The notes under the pieces are model-generated. The model had not been told where the DNA came from, searched no databases, and saw nothing but the letters and a program-made list of their open reading frames with translations. A program made the position numbers and the translations under genes. From the NCBI RefSeq assembly GCF_021023085.1, contig NZ_PGCK01000009.1, positions 103,523-167,522 on the forward strand: 64,000 nucleotides of DNA, in the 5' to 3' direction. This document shows, piece by piece, positions 19,072-28,748 of the stretch; the stretch's first letter is position 1; each line of letters begins with the position of its first letter. The stretch is from Methanooceanicella nereidis. Its GTDB lineage: Archaea; Halobacteriota; Methanocellia; Methanocellales; Methanocellaceae.

Positions 19072-19666
19072 GCTTTGAGCCGTCTATGGCGAGAGCGGCC
19101 TTTTTCCGGATCAGCTCCGCACGCTTCTCGATCTCTCTTGCATCGGCCAGCTTATTCCTTAGTTTTTCCGTTGCCTCGCGCCATGAACGTTCCTCGAAAG
19201 CATCGTGATCCTTAAAATATTCTTTAGTAGCCTCAAAATGCACGTCTCTGGCCGCAAGAAGCTCCATATCGGTCCGGAGCATCTGATCGCCGTCGGGAAG
19301 GTCTGCCAGCCCGCAACTCTTTATCCCGCTGACGCTGACCTTAAGCTTTGTCAGCGAAAGCAGGGAGGATTCCGGAAATACCCAGCAGCCGATCGGCTTT
19401 ACGAAATGGATGCTGCACAGGTTTTCTTTCAGGAAAGGACAGCCGTCATCGGCGAGTATTACAGAGTACCTGAAACTCCCCGCGGTTTCGACGACGTCGC
19501 AATAACGATCAAAAAAATCCGCCGGGCTCATGCCAAGCCACGAGCTTATGTTCTGGATATCGATAAGAGATACCGCATAGTAAGGGTACCTGAGACAGCA
19601 AGTACCGCAGCATTTACACTCGAACTTCACTCCGTCTATGATCGATACGTCATTATCGCCAGGCAT
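19058..19666 (-). CDS. YkgJ-family cysteine-cluster protein
   Basis: A 202-residue protein with the N-terminal CKCCGTCC cluster, then CPFLKENLCSIHFVKPIGCWVFP about 60 residues later. These Cys residues define the YkgJ family of presumed metal or iron-sulfur binding proteins. The C-terminal 60 residues are a highly charged helix, probably a coiled coil (EERSWREATEKLRNKLADAR). Its 3' end overlaps the permease gene tail to tail by 14 bases. A second YkgJ-type gene lies at 37688. Function is unknown. Confidence 0.82.
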   Translation of the reverse strand: MPGDNDVSIIDGVKFECKCCGTCCLRYPYYAVSLIDIQNISSWLGMSPADFFDRYCDVVETAGSFRYSVILADDGCPFLKENLCSIHFVKPIGCWVFPESSLLSLTKLKVSVSGIKSCGLADLPDGDQMLRTDMELLAARDVHFEATKEYFKDHDAFEERSWREATEKLRNKLADAREIEKRAELIRKKAALAIDGSKPKKE

Positions 19667-19797
19667 AGCATCAAATTATCTCGCATCTCAAGACATAAAA
19701 CATCTCTGGTCAAGAGATTATCAAAAAATTATTAGATTGCTAAAAAAATCCCCAAATATATTATAGATTGGGCTCGAAAAATCATATGGTGTCTTGA

Positions 19798-20742
19798 ATG
19801 CTGCCCGTATTTGAAGAAGAGATCATATCCACTATAGAGAAAGTAAGCCCGTCGGTCGTTAACGTAAACACGGTAAAGCTCGTCCACGACTATTATATGA
19901 ACGTAGTACCGCTAAGGGGAATGGGCTCGGGCACGATAATCGACGGCAAGAACGGATACATACTTACAAATAACCATATCATCGCTGCCGCGGACCAGAT
20001 AGAAGTGACGACGTTTGACGGGAGAAGGTTCCATGGAAAACTTCTTGGAGCGGACCCGACATCCGACATCGCGGTAGTAAAAGTCCCGCAGGATGGGCTT
20101 CAGCAGGTAAAGTTTTGCGAAAAGCCGGTCAGGATCGGGCAGATCGCAATAGCCATAGGAAACCCGTTCGGATTTGTCCTGAGGGGGCCGACAGTGACCG
20201 TGGGCGTCGTCAGCGCCCTTAACAGGACCGTTCAGGCAGAGCAGGGAATATTTGAAAATCTCATACAGACAGACGCGCATATCAATCCCGGCAACAGCGG
20301 AGGTCCCCTGGTCGACCTCAAAGGAGAGGTCATAGGCATTAACTCGGCGACGATACCGTATGCACAGGGGATCGGATTTTCTATCCCGATAAGTGTCGCA
20401 GGCAAGGTGGCGAATGAAATAATAAAGTACGGGCGCGTCGTAAGGCCCTGGATCGGCATACTTGGCATAGGCGTGAACGACCAGATCGCAAATTACTATA
20501 ACCTTCCCTCGGACAAGGGCGTTTTAATAACAAGAGTATACATGAACAGCCCCGCTCAGGAAGCAGGCCTTTCACCGGGAGACATGATAATCACGGCTGA
20601 AAATAAGGAAATGGCCGACATGGAAGAATTGCAAAAGGAAGTGCGGTCAAAGAACGTAGGCGACAGATTATCCCTGATAGTGCAGAGAGGAGCGCGAAAA
20701 GACGAGGTCGACCTGAGGCTGACAGAGATACCGTCAAGATAA
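19798..20742 (+). CDS. HtrA/DegP-like serine protease with PDZ domain, no signal peptide
   Basis: A 314-residue trypsin-fold protease. The triad is H60 (LTNNHI), D90 (SDIAVV) and S167 (GNSGGPL). A single C-terminal PDZ domain runs about 220-310, with GVLITRVYMNSPAQEAGLSPGDMI. The start at ATG 19798 leaves no signal peptide or membrane helix, so unlike bacterial HtrA it should stay in the cytoplasm. It is likely involved in protein quality control. It stands alone, divergent from the Cys-cluster gene. Confidence 0.92.
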   Translation: MLPVFEEEIISTIEKVSPSVVNVNTVKLVHDYYMNVVPLRGMGSGTIIDGKNGYILTNNHIIAAADQIEVTTFDGRRFHGKLLGADPTSDIAVVKVPQDGLQQVKFCEKPVRIGQIAIAIGNPFGFVLRGPTVTVGVVSALNRTVQAEQGIFENLIQTDAHINPGNSGGPLVDLKGEVIGINSATIPYAQGIGFSIPISVAGKVANEIIKYGRVVRPWIGILGIGVNDQIANYYNLPSDKGVLITRVYMNSPAQEAGLSPGDMIITAENKEMADMEELQKEVRSKNVGDRLSLIVQRGARKDEVDLRLTEIPSR

Positions 20743-20882
20743 AACCCCGGACCCTATCCCTTTAAAATATACTATCTTAAAAAGTCCTGACCGACAATAC
20801 TCATGTCCCGACTATTTTTCTATGCATTTTATTTATTTACTAATAAGATGATTAATCCCAATGTTCAGTAAATATCGGACAC

Positions 20883-21911
20883 TCATAAATTCTTTATCAT
20901 AAGATTAGCGTCGCCGCCATCTGAATAATACTTCGGAAGAACTTCCTTTGTCTCGAAACCCAGCTTTTTATATAACGATATTGCTCCTATATTGTCGGAT
21001 TTCACTTCTAAATAACATTCCTTGCAACCATAGGTTTTAAATCCCTCCATGGTCGATATCAGTAAATACCTGGCAATCCCTTTTCGCCGATGGTTTTCAT
21101 CCGTGATCAGCAGGTTAATATACCCATAGGGCCCGTGGATGCCGAACTTTACTAACCCGATAAGGAATCCTATGAATTCTCCTTTTTCTTCAGCGATAAA
21201 AAAATCAGACATCCTGTTGTTGAATAGTTTTAATAAATAGTGTAGAGGGAAAATTTGAAAATATATGTATTTTTTTGTCATCCGGTAGATGTCCAGTATA
21301 TCGCCATAATTTGCTTTTCTTATGCATATATCGTTATTAGATATAAAAGATATTTCACCAGAGTCTTTTTTAAATAATAGAGAGGACAGCACGATATTAT
21401 CCCTGATCTGGACCAGCAGATCAAAAATAGATCTCTTTTTCCGATCAATACAATCTGATCTGGCGATACTTGATATCTCATTATTGATCTCGAAAAGTAT
21501 CTCATCATTTTTTAATTTGTCAAAAACTCCGGTTGTAGCGACCATGACCATCCTGTCTTTGTTAAACCCCTCAACGTAAATATCGGGCACAACATTTTTG
21601 GTAATGATCAGTTTTGGCGCCTTAATGTCATTTTTAACGCTCAATACATTCACTATCTTGCGGAAATCTTCGATCTCCGGAGTTGAGCCCGTAGATGACG
21701 GATTTTTATAAGGCATAGTTAGTGACAGGAAAAATACTATATTATAAAAATTATATATAATATAGATAATAGTAGAAAATGTCCCCAGGATCAACGTTAT
21801 GAATATTAAGTCATACCCAGATATAAAAAAGATGACACTAATAAATATTAGTATAAATGCAAATAATAATAAAGTATTTTGACAAATAACATTATTTTTA
21901 ATTGGTTTCAT
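20883..21911 (-). CDS. membrane pseudo-M48 peptidase fused to GNAT acetyltransferase
   Basis: A 342-residue two-part protein. Residues 12-65 hold two membrane helices. Residues about 80-160 read like the HtpX/M48 peptidase core, with PKLIITKNVVPDIYVEGF and then DEILFEINNEISSIARSD, where M48 proteins have HExxH. Here that motif is N144-E-I-S-S148, so the zinc ligands are missing and proteolysis is not expected. Residues about 195-342 form a GNAT N-acetyltransferase with the acetyl-CoA motif ENHRRKGIARYLL and the CKECYLEVKSDN segment of RimI-like enzymes. The acceptor is unknown. The gene is notably AT-rich, including its promoter. Confidence 0.72.
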   Translation of the reverse strand: MKPIKNNVICQNTLLLFAFILIFISVIFFISGYDLIFITLILGTFSTIIYIIYNFYNIVFFLSLTMPYKNPSSTGSTPEIEDFRKIVNVLSVKNDIKAPKLIITKNVVPDIYVEGFNKDRMVMVATTGVFDKLKNDEILFEINNEISSIARSDCIDRKKRSIFDLLVQIRDNIVLSSLLFKKDSGEISFISNNDICIRKANYGDILDIYRMTKKYIYFQIFPLHYLLKLFNNRMSDFFIAEEKGEFIGFLIGLVKFGIHGPYGYINLLITDENHRRKGIARYLLISTMEGFKTYGCKECYLEVKSDNIGAISLYKKLGFETKEVLPKYYSDGGDANLMIKNL

Positions 21912-22107
21912 ATATATAAATTATAATATAATTGCTCATAATTATATACTTTATCCTTTATCCCTTATAGAATAATCGAAATATGACATTTTGAATAAGT
22001 ATCATCATAAAAGTATCTCTTTCCAGACTCTTCATCGGACTTACATTATATTATAAACAGAAGAACCTGAAATAAAAACATCTCCGGAAAGTTGCCGGTA
22101 TCCGGTA

Positions 22108-23700
22108 TCAGTGTACCTTATCGGTCACCAGGGACAGTACCCTTCCGACACCTTTGCTTTTTCCTTCGCGGAAAATGAACTTTTGTCCGGGCTCTACCAC
22201 ATATGGCCTGAACTTGAACCTGAGCCGCGCCTTACCGCTCTGGCCGGCCATCATATACTCCGATTCAAGGCCCACGACCTCAATTGCCTCTGAGATCGTC
22301 TCAAGGTGGACGACGGGCTCATATCCCAGCCCTATACGGGTGGGATGGTTCAGTATCATTATCTCGGCGTCGAATTCCCTAATCGCTTCAGGCTCCTTTT
22401 TAGACAGGATCATGCCTCTCTGGACATCCGAAGCTTTAACGCCTTTTATGGCTACGCCGACGATGTCCCCGGCCTTCGCATTGTTGACGCGGTAATGATG
22501 CATCTCGATGGATTGTACCCTTACCCTGACGAACGAGCCGTCAGTCATCGGGCCGAGGAATAGCTGCTCGTTAGATTCCACAGCGCCCTGCTTGATCGTA
22601 CCGCTAACGACAACACCGACGCTCTCGACCTGGTAGATGCGGTCTATGTACATCTCAAATGGTTCTTTACAATGAGTATTACGCTTGGGAAGGCTGAAGA
22701 TAAGCTTTTCAAGGATGTCGTATCCCTCCCTTGTGACAGAGGATGTGTGCAGGATAGGTACGACGATCCCGTCAGGGATCTTTTTAATTATCGTGTCCAC
22801 GTCATCTGCGGACTTTAGCCGGTACGGCAGTTTTCCGACCAGCTTTAGCGAATTATGTATAGAGGCCTCTGTCCGCTTTATTTGCTCCTGGGTCGCCAGG
22901 TCTATCTTGGTCAACGCGATGATCACAGGCAACTCCATGGCGATCAGTATCCCGAGATGTTCGCGCGTTATATGTGTAACACCGTCATCCGCAGCAACGG
23001 CCACGAGACCGTAGTCCAGTTTCTGCCCCACTATACCCCTTATCGTGGTACGCAGCCATGGCTCGTGCCCCACCGTATCCACAAAAGAGATGATCTTATC
23101 TGATTCTGCCACGACGCTGGCGCTCTCACGCTTGTTGAGAGGGTTTTTTATGTGGATGATATCGTTGCCCTTGATACCGTATACGGCATAAGAGAGGTCT
23201 GCGGAAAGACCGCGTGCTATCTCATGAGGCAAAACGTCGAGATATATCCGGGTCTTGCCCGCGCCGTCATCCTTATTTCCCGTAACCAGCGCACCGACCA
23301 GAGTGCTTTTACCGTGATCGACATGCCCCGCCGTCCCGATCAAAATATGTTCTCCGGACCTCGTATCGCTAGTTACCGATACGATCCCGATAAGCCCACC
23401 ATTGGCCGGGTATTCATCTACGCCTGTCACCTTCGAATCTATCTCCATTGCGATATTGTTCAATATGAACACGGTCTCTTCGAACTCGCCCCTGCTGATG
23501 CCCTTCATGTCACCTGAATCCGTGACCCCGATAACGTACACTGCAGTCCCGTTACCCGCAAGAAGCCGGTGTTTCATCTGGCACGCGAGGTTTTCCATCC
23601 TCCTTGAGTTCAAATGCGTCTTCTCGCTGAGAAATTCCTTGAACTCAATATTATTCCTCTCTCCAGCCGATACCAGGGCTTCGAGTTCGAGTTCGTTCAT
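22108..23700 (-). CDS. GTPBP1-type EF-Tu/SelB-like GTPase
   Basis: A 530-residue translational-type GTPase. After an N-terminal domain of about 115 residues come the P-loop GHVDHGKS (125-132), the G3 motif DTVGHEPW and the G4 motif TKID, then two EF-Tu-like beta-barrel domains with VGVVVSGTIKQGAV and FRPYVVEPGQKFIFREGKSKG near the end. It is the archaeal counterpart of GTPBP1, linked in eukaryotes to mRNA surveillance. I place the start at ATG 23700; the open frame extends 43 codons further, but those read like non-coding AT-rich sequence. No partner gene is adjacent. Confidence 0.85.
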   Translation of the reverse strand: MNELELEALVSAGERNNIEFKEFLSEKTHLNSRRMENLACQMKHRLLAGNGTAVYVIGVTDSGDMKGISRGEFEETVFILNNIAMEIDSKVTGVDEYPANGGLIGIVSVTSDTRSGEHILIGTAGHVDHGKSTLVGALVTGNKDDGAGKTRIYLDVLPHEIARGLSADLSYAVYGIKGNDIIHIKNPLNKRESASVVAESDKIISFVDTVGHEPWLRTTIRGIVGQKLDYGLVAVAADDGVTHITREHLGILIAMELPVIIALTKIDLATQEQIKRTEASIHNSLKLVGKLPYRLKSADDVDTIIKKIPDGIVVPILHTSSVTREGYDILEKLIFSLPKRNTHCKEPFEMYIDRIYQVESVGVVVSGTIKQGAVESNEQLFLGPMTDGSFVRVRVQSIEMHHYRVNNAKAGDIVGVAIKGVKASDVQRGMILSKKEPEAIREFDAEIMILNHPTRIGLGYEPVVHLETISEAIEVVGLESEYMMAGQSGKARLRFKFRPYVVEPGQKFIFREGKSKGVGRVLSLVTDKVH

Positions 23701-24281
23701 TATATGTAGGGTTAAATGTTGGTAGATAAATAATCTTTGTGTATATAGAAAACATACTTTGCATACATAGAAAGGGCTGATGGGCCAATGTTTATATGAT
23801 ATCCGGGACGGGTCATTCTGCCGGATCATTTGGATGTTTCATGATCTTTGTTTTCTTATCACTAAGGCAACAAAGTACACGGTTTTTTCACCACAAAGCG
23901 CACGAAGGGCTCAAGGGTTCACTATTTTTCACCACAAAGCGCACGAAGGCGAAAAAGGACCACTAGCTCTCACCACAAAGCGCACAAAGGGGCACAAGGG
24001 TACACAAAGGACTTTTTTAGAAGGTTATCATTTACTTAAAAAAATTTGCGTACCATCGAGCCCTTAGAGCCCTTCGTGGTGAAAAATAGTGGACCATCGA
24101 GCCCTTAGAGCCCTTCGTGGTGAAAAAAAACCGTGTCCTTGGTTGCCTTAGTGCATGGAAGAAGCTATTGTAAGAACAGGAATTATAAAGACTTACGGCT
24201 AAACTTTTCTAATATTTTCATGGCGCTTATTCTTTTAACTTATCTACTCCCACGACAAAAATTCACACAGGGAGGTACTAC
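23701..24281. other. gene-free region carrying an inverted-repeat element
   Basis: The roughly 580 bases between the GTPase and polymerase genes have no credible gene. The middle is occupied by the inverted repeat at 23860-24153. The 3' end should hold the promoter of the polymerase gene, whose start at 24282 follows a GGGAGGTAC ribosome site. Confidence 0.6.
23860..24153. repeat. long imperfect inverted repeat with CACCACAAAG motifs
   Basis: The left arm begins at 23860 with CACTAAGGCAACAAAG and the right arm ends at 24153 with the reverse complement (CTTGGTTGCCTTAGTG). Arms of about 66-70 bases match nearly throughout. The inner part holds three direct copies of CACCACAAAGCGCACRAAGG at 23889, 23930 and 23971, spaced exactly 41 bases, and an internal GGGTACACAAAGGACTTTTT block shared with the elements at 39983 and 44794. 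No frame encodes a transposase. It resembles a non-autonomous palindromic element. Confidence 0.8.
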
Positions 24282-26618
24282 ATGCTCATTTCGGGAACGC
24301 TGGTCGATCTATGGTACAGGCCGTCATCGGACGATAAGTCAGGAGCGTATATGCTCTGGATCAGGTCCGGGGACGGCGTCAGATGCGTCGAGGACAGAGA
24401 GTTCAGGCCGTCCTTCTCGGTGATCACTGAAAAGAATGCCGCCCTGGTAGAGCAGGCGGTGGCCCAGCATGAGAATATCTGCAGGACAGAGATCAGGCCC
24501 ATGTACGCGTCAATATACTCTGAGGTAAAGACGCCGGTGATAAGGGCGTTCATGATCGATGAGCGCAGGGCGGATGAGACGATGAGGGAGATCATGATGC
24601 GTACGCCGTCGAGGATAAGCTTCGCGGAGGCGAATATCAGGGCAGACCTCCAGTGGCATTACCTGAGAGACATACCACCGCATTCAGGCGTAAATGTCAA
24701 TGTGACTGACGGCATCATTACATCCATAGAACGGGATGGGTCTGTTCGCGAACCGTTAAAGATAATGGCGGTGAGCCCTGTATTCACGCCCGGACCCTCA
24801 CGAAGGCGCAGGCTGGTATCCGTGTCGATATACGGCGACGGCATCGAAAGATACATAGAAAGAGATGAGCCCTGCATGCTTCGGGAATTCCAGGAAGCTG
24901 TCGATGAAGCTGATCCGGACCTGCTGGCGTTCTTTGACGCCGACAACGAAAAGCTGCCGATGTTAGGGCTGCGCGCCAGGGCCAACAATATGAGGCTCAT
25001 GCTCGGGCGGCTGGGCTCGGGCACGATCCTGCATGAGGGGACATATACCAAAAGCGAGGTAAAGCACTGGCGGGCGAGACAGGTCAGGGCGCCGGGGCGG
25101 GTGATCATGGACCTGTGGAAAGACGCCCGTACCGATGCAGATCTCAAAAGGACGGACCTGAGCCTGGACGCCGTATACGAGGCGGAGTTTGGCGATAATG
25201 TCCCGTGCGCGGAAGCCGAGAAGATATATCGCCTCGCAAAAGAGAGGCTTCCGATGTTCCTGTCATGGTGTGAAAGATGCATGATGCCTCTTGACAGCGT
25301 CTGCCGGGAGAAACACGGCATGATGAACGCTTCAATGGTCAACTATGCGCTCATAGGCTCTACGATCATACCGGATGAGGCGGAATATCCTGAAGGCTTC
25401 AAAACGCCACTGGTCGAGGACCTGAAAGAGAACGGAGGGCTCGTGATCACACCCGAGGCGGGCATACACGAGGATGTGGCGATCGTGGATTTTTCATCGC
25501 TTTTCCCCCGGATATTTGTCAAGCATAATATCAGCCCTGAGACCATCAACTGCAGGCATGAGGAATGCATGGAGCATGGCGAGAAAGTGCCGTTCCTGGG
25601 TTTCCACATATGCAAAAAGCGCCATGGCATATATCCGCAGGTATTTGGCAAAGTGCTCGAAGAGCGCGACAGGGTAAAAGAGAAGATGAGGACGATTGAC
25701 AGCGATAGCGAGGAATACAGGATACTGGATGTGCTCTACAAGTCCCTTAAGATGCAGCTGGTAAGCCCTTACGGGTATATGCAGTTCCACCTGAACAATT
25801 TCAGGACCGTGGATGGGAACCGGGCAGTGCCCGCGTTCGGCAGGTGGTACCTTTTAAGGGCGAGGGATATGGCGGAAGAGGCGGGCTTTAATGTCGTATA
25901 CGCCGACACGGACTCGTTATTCATACAGCGACGCGGGTCATGCAAGGAGGAATACCGGGCATTCTGCGACATGGTGAGCGAAGAGTTCGGCATGGAGCTC
26001 AAGCTGGAGCATATATGCAGATGGGTGCTTTTCCTTCCGGAAAGGCCCGGCGGTAAAAAAGGGCTGAAAAAGAAATATTTTGCCAGCGTTGACGGTGAGG
26101 TGCTTGTCAGGGGACTCGAAGTGAGACGGCAGGACCGTTCGCGGATCACTAAGGAAGTCCAGGAAAAGGTGCTTGAAATGCTCGCTTCGGCGCGCGATGA
26201 AAAGGAGTTCAGGGATGTCATCCCGGCGGCAGCGTCTTATGTACGCGGCCAGGTATCGCGCATAATTGACGGAAGGGTGACAGCCGATGACCTGGTAATA
26301 ATCAAAAAACTTTCCCGCCGGCCCGAAGAGTATAATGCCGCAACCCACCATTGCGTGGCGGCCGAGACGCTTGCGGACAATGGCATGGACGTGCGCGTCG
26401 GGGGTAAAATAGAATATATAATAACGGGAAAGAACCAGGCGGTACCGCGCAGTCTCGTCAAAAAGCTTCCCGATTATGATGTCGGGTCATATGTGGAAAA
26501 TACCGTTCGTCCCGTATACGCACTTCTTCGAGAGTTCGGCGTCAAATATGAGGACCTGCTGCCGGGACCGAGGCAGATGAAGCTAGAGTGTTGCTTTCAC
26601 ATATGCTCTCAAGTATGA
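24282..26618 (+). CDS. family-B DNA polymerase, PolB2-like
   Basis: A 778-residue DNA polymerase. Motif A is DFSSLFPRI with D403; motif C is YADTDS (540-545) with both aspartates; motif B is KMQLVSPYG (490-498), where the usual asparagine is V494. So the polymerase metal ligands are kept. The exonuclease domain (about 150-270) has lost its acidic residues: where active enzymes have a DIE motif this one reads AVSPVFT. This matches the archaeal PolB2 branch, linked in the literature to DNA damage tolerance. The start at 24282 has GGGAGGTAC before it. The last 77 bases overlap the opposite-strand PAS gene. Confidence 0.85.
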   Translation: MLISGTLVDLWYRPSSDDKSGAYMLWIRSGDGVRCVEDREFRPSFSVITEKNAALVEQAVAQHENICRTEIRPMYASIYSEVKTPVIRAFMIDERRADETMREIMMRTPSRISFAEANIRADLQWHYLRDIPPHSGVNVNVTDGIITSIERDGSVREPLKIMAVSPVFTPGPSRRRRLVSVSIYGDGIERYIERDEPCMLREFQEAVDEADPDLLAFFDADNEKLPMLGLRARANNMRLMLGRLGSGTILHEGTYTKSEVKHWRARQVRAPGRVIMDLWKDARTDADLKRTDLSLDAVYEAEFGDNVPCAEAEKIYRLAKERLPMFLSWCERCMMPLDSVCREKHGMMNASMVNYALIGSTIIPDEAEYPEGFKTPLVEDLKENGGLVITPEAGIHEDVAIVDFSSLFPRIFVKHNISPETINCRHEECMEHGEKVPFLGFHICKKRHGIYPQVFGKVLEERDRVKEKMRTIDSDSEEYRILDVLYKSLKMQLVSPYGYMQFHLNNFRTVDGNRAVPAFGRWYLLRARDMAEEAGFNVVYADTDSLFIQRRGSCKEEYRAFCDMVSEEFGMELKLEHICRWVLFLPERPGGKKGLKKKYFASVDGEVLVRGLEVRRQDRSRITKEVQEKVLEMLASARDEKEFRDVIPAAASYVRGQVSRIIDGRVTADDLVIIKKLSRRPEEYNAATHHCVAAETLADNGMDVRVGGKIEYIITGKNQAVPRSLVKKLPDYDVGSYVENTVRPVYALLREFGVKYEDLLPGPRQMKLECCFHICSQV

Positions 26619-26946
26619 GGCTTACGCCGCGGTCTCCGTCATAGAAGGATACAGGTATTAATATGGCATTATATCGATGCTCTTTTTGATCTTTCCTAAA
26701 AGATAGCTCGTGTGTGATCTCCTTACCCGAAAGAGAGTCCTTGAGAAAGGACATTATGAAGGGATTTCCCAGAAGCGGGATCGATGACCCTTCCGCTATG
26801 CGGTCAATGAATTCGTCTTCGGTGATGTCTAAAAGCTCGAGAAATTCGCGGTTAATATGCAGTATCTTTAATCCCTTATCGAAGATAAGCATAGGCCCGG
26901 AATGGTATTTTAAGATTGTATCCAGATCTTCCACAAAATCCCTCAT
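26542..26946 (-). CDS. stand-alone PAS-domain protein
   Basis: A 134-residue protein that is essentially one PAS domain (about 8-115) with no kinase or DNA-binding part; it reads HSGPMLIFDKGLKILHINRE at the start and VSLILESI at the end. The last 18 residues, beyond the PAS fold, are coded in sequence that overlaps the 3' end of the polymerase gene on the other strand. It may bind a ligand or pair with one of the many PAS kinases. Function is unknown. Confidence 0.7.
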   Translation of the reverse strand: MRDFVEDLDTILKYHSGPMLIFDKGLKILHINREFLELLDITEDEFIDRIAEGSSIPLLGNPFIMSFLKDSLSGKEITHELSFRKDQKEHRYNAILIPVSFYDGDRGVSLILESICESNTLASSASVPAAGPHI

Positions 26947-27115
26947 AATATGGATTATTAAGTCCGGACTATTACATATAATATTTGTTAAAATAATGTA
27001 ATTATTATTTTATAATTACATTGCTACGTTTATATCGCCCATAATTGATGCCATCCTTACTATTTTTTAAAAGATGTGATATAGTTAAAAATCATAAATA
27101 TAATACAGTGATAAT

Positions 27116-27793
27116 ATGAAATACGAATATCCCTGGATGTCTGAAGTATTAAGGAGCAGGTTCGCATTAAAGAAGCCCCCTGTAGCCATATCGCTATTGC
27201 CGGACCTGGAGGTCAGGATACCAGTGCTAAAAGAGCCTATGAGATTTTGTGAAATGTGGGTCAAGGCAATGGAAGGGGAGATAGTCTGTGCCACGGAAAA
27301 GGAAAACACCTGCGGAGGCGGAACATTTTATATGGGACTTGCAAAGCCCTCGCCCGATCAGAGGAACGGTACATTTCTCTCCAGAACAATAAACCTCTAC
27401 AGGACACCAAGGGCGGCGGTCCGGACTGATGAGGATACCGCAAAGATCCCCCGGGGCGTCGCTGTCGCCACGATATGCGCGCCGCTGGATAAGGCAGGCT
27501 GGGATGTAGACGTCGTGCTCATAGTTTGTGACCCGGCACAGGCGATGAAGATCATGGAAGCGGTGACGTATGACACGGGCGGATATGTATCGGGCAGGAC
27601 AGGGCCGGCCACATGCTCGGTCGCGGTAGCCCAGCCATATCTCTCGGGCGATGTCACGTACTGTGTGGCGGACGTAGGGGCGAGAGATTTTATGAAGCTG
27701 GAAGACAATGAGATGATAGTCAGCATACCGGGCGAAAAGCTGCCCGGCATCGTGAATAACATCCTCGAAAGAGAAGGTGCGTTCAAGATCTGA
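27116..27793 (+). CDS. DUF169 protein
   Basis: A 225-residue cytoplasmic protein of the DUF169 family, common in anaerobes and methanogens. Family signs are the PPVAISLLP start, the MRFCEMWVKA segment with a conserved Cys, CATEKENTCGGG, and a late ARDFMKLEDNEMIVSIPGEKLP. The Cys residues suggest a metal or thiol role, but no reaction is established. A paralog at 33019-33699 is in a different operon. It stands alone ahead of a metallo-beta-lactamase gene. Confidence 0.85.
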   Translation: MKYEYPWMSEVLRSRFALKKPPVAISLLPDLEVRIPVLKEPMRFCEMWVKAMEGEIVCATEKENTCGGGTFYMGLAKPSPDQRNGTFLSRTINLYRTPRAAVRTDEDTAKIPRGVAVATICAPLDKAGWDVDVVLIVCDPAQAMKIMEAVTYDTGGYVSGRTGPATCSVAVAQPYLSGDVTYCVADVGARDFMKLEDNEMIVSIPGEKLPGIVNNILEREGAFKI

Positions 27794-27887
27794 TATTATT
27801 CTTTATCTCGCCGCCGGACAATATATCGTAAAATAGACTGACTTTAGACAGCATCGTTAATATGGGATCGATCATAAAGGTAAGAAC

Positions 27888-28718
27888 ATGTCTGCAAAAA
27901 TCAAGATAACATGCCTGATAGATAACACAGTATCGTTCGGCAGCGGCTACTGGGGCGAGCACGGCCTGTCATTCTATATCGAGTCGAACGGAGTAAGAGT
28001 ATTATTAGATACGGGACAGACAGAGGAAGTCTTATCGCATAACCTTAAAGTCGCAGGCATAGATCTTGATGGATTGGACGCGATCGTATTAAGCCATGGC
28101 CATTATGACCATACCGGAGGCCTTCGCGAGGCCGCCGGCAGAGCAGGAAAGGTCAGGATCGTCGTACATCCGGCTGCTTTTGAGAGTAAATACGCGCGGA
28201 AGGAAGGAAAGTTCAAGGAAATAGGCATCCCATTCGGCCAGAGCGAGCTAAAGGAGCATTGTGAGCTGGTGCAGGCATCCGATAGCATAGAGCTTGGCGG
28301 AGGCGTATTTACCACAGGGGAAGTAAAAAGGGTCACATCATATGAATTGCCGCATCCAGATCTTATGGTAGATCAAAATGGTTCGCTGATAGCCGATCCG
28401 GTAAGGGACGACCAGTCGATCGTCATTGATGCCGGAGATGACCTGATCCTGTTATGCGGATGCTGTCATGCGGGCATCGTTAACACGATCGAGCATGTAA
28501 AAAATAAATTCGGGAAGTATCCGGTCCTTGTAGCAGGCGGGCTTCACATGGCCAATGTAAGTGAGGAAAGAATGGAAAGATCGATCGCTGCGTTAAAGCA
28601 GGCAGGAATAAAAAAGATAATACCGGGACATTGCAGCGGCCGTGAAGTTTTATTAAGGGCTTCTGAAGCAGGAATAGACGCCGAGCCGCTGTCAGCCGGA
28701 ATGAAGCTTGAATTTTAA
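27888..28718 (+). CDS. metallo-beta-lactamase-fold hydrolase (COG1237-like)
   Basis: A 276-residue MBL-fold protein. The metal motif is H70-G-H72-Y-D74-H75 (LSHGHYDHTGG), followed by the LLCGCCHAGIVNTIEH segment with the third metal histidine. The early CLIDNTVSFGSGYWGEHGLS and the late IIPGHCSGRE are typical of the group annotated as a dihydropterin-ribofuranosylaminobenzene phosphate synthase in methanopterin synthesis. That exact role is not proven from the sequence; members are diverse. The gap to the DUF169 gene is about 95 bases. Confidence 0.83.
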   Translation: MSAKIKITCLIDNTVSFGSGYWGEHGLSFYIESNGVRVLLDTGQTEEVLSHNLKVAGIDLDGLDAIVLSHGHYDHTGGLREAAGRAGKVRIVVHPAAFESKYARKEGKFKEIGIPFGQSELKEHCELVQASDSIELGGGVFTTGEVKRVTSYELPHPDLMVDQNGSLIADPVRDDQSIVIDAGDDLILLCGCCHAGIVNTIEHVKNKFGKYPVLVAGGLHMANVSEERMERSIAALKQAGIKKIIPGHCSGREVLLRASEAGIDAEPLSAGMKLEF

Positions 28719-28748
28719 TTTTTTTGGCATGGATGCCTTCTATCCGGT

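Noticed and set aside
23889..23990. CRISPR-like array: three 20-base units at a 41-base period
   Set aside because: Only three units inside a larger inverted repeat, spacers not spacer-like, and no cas genes nearby.
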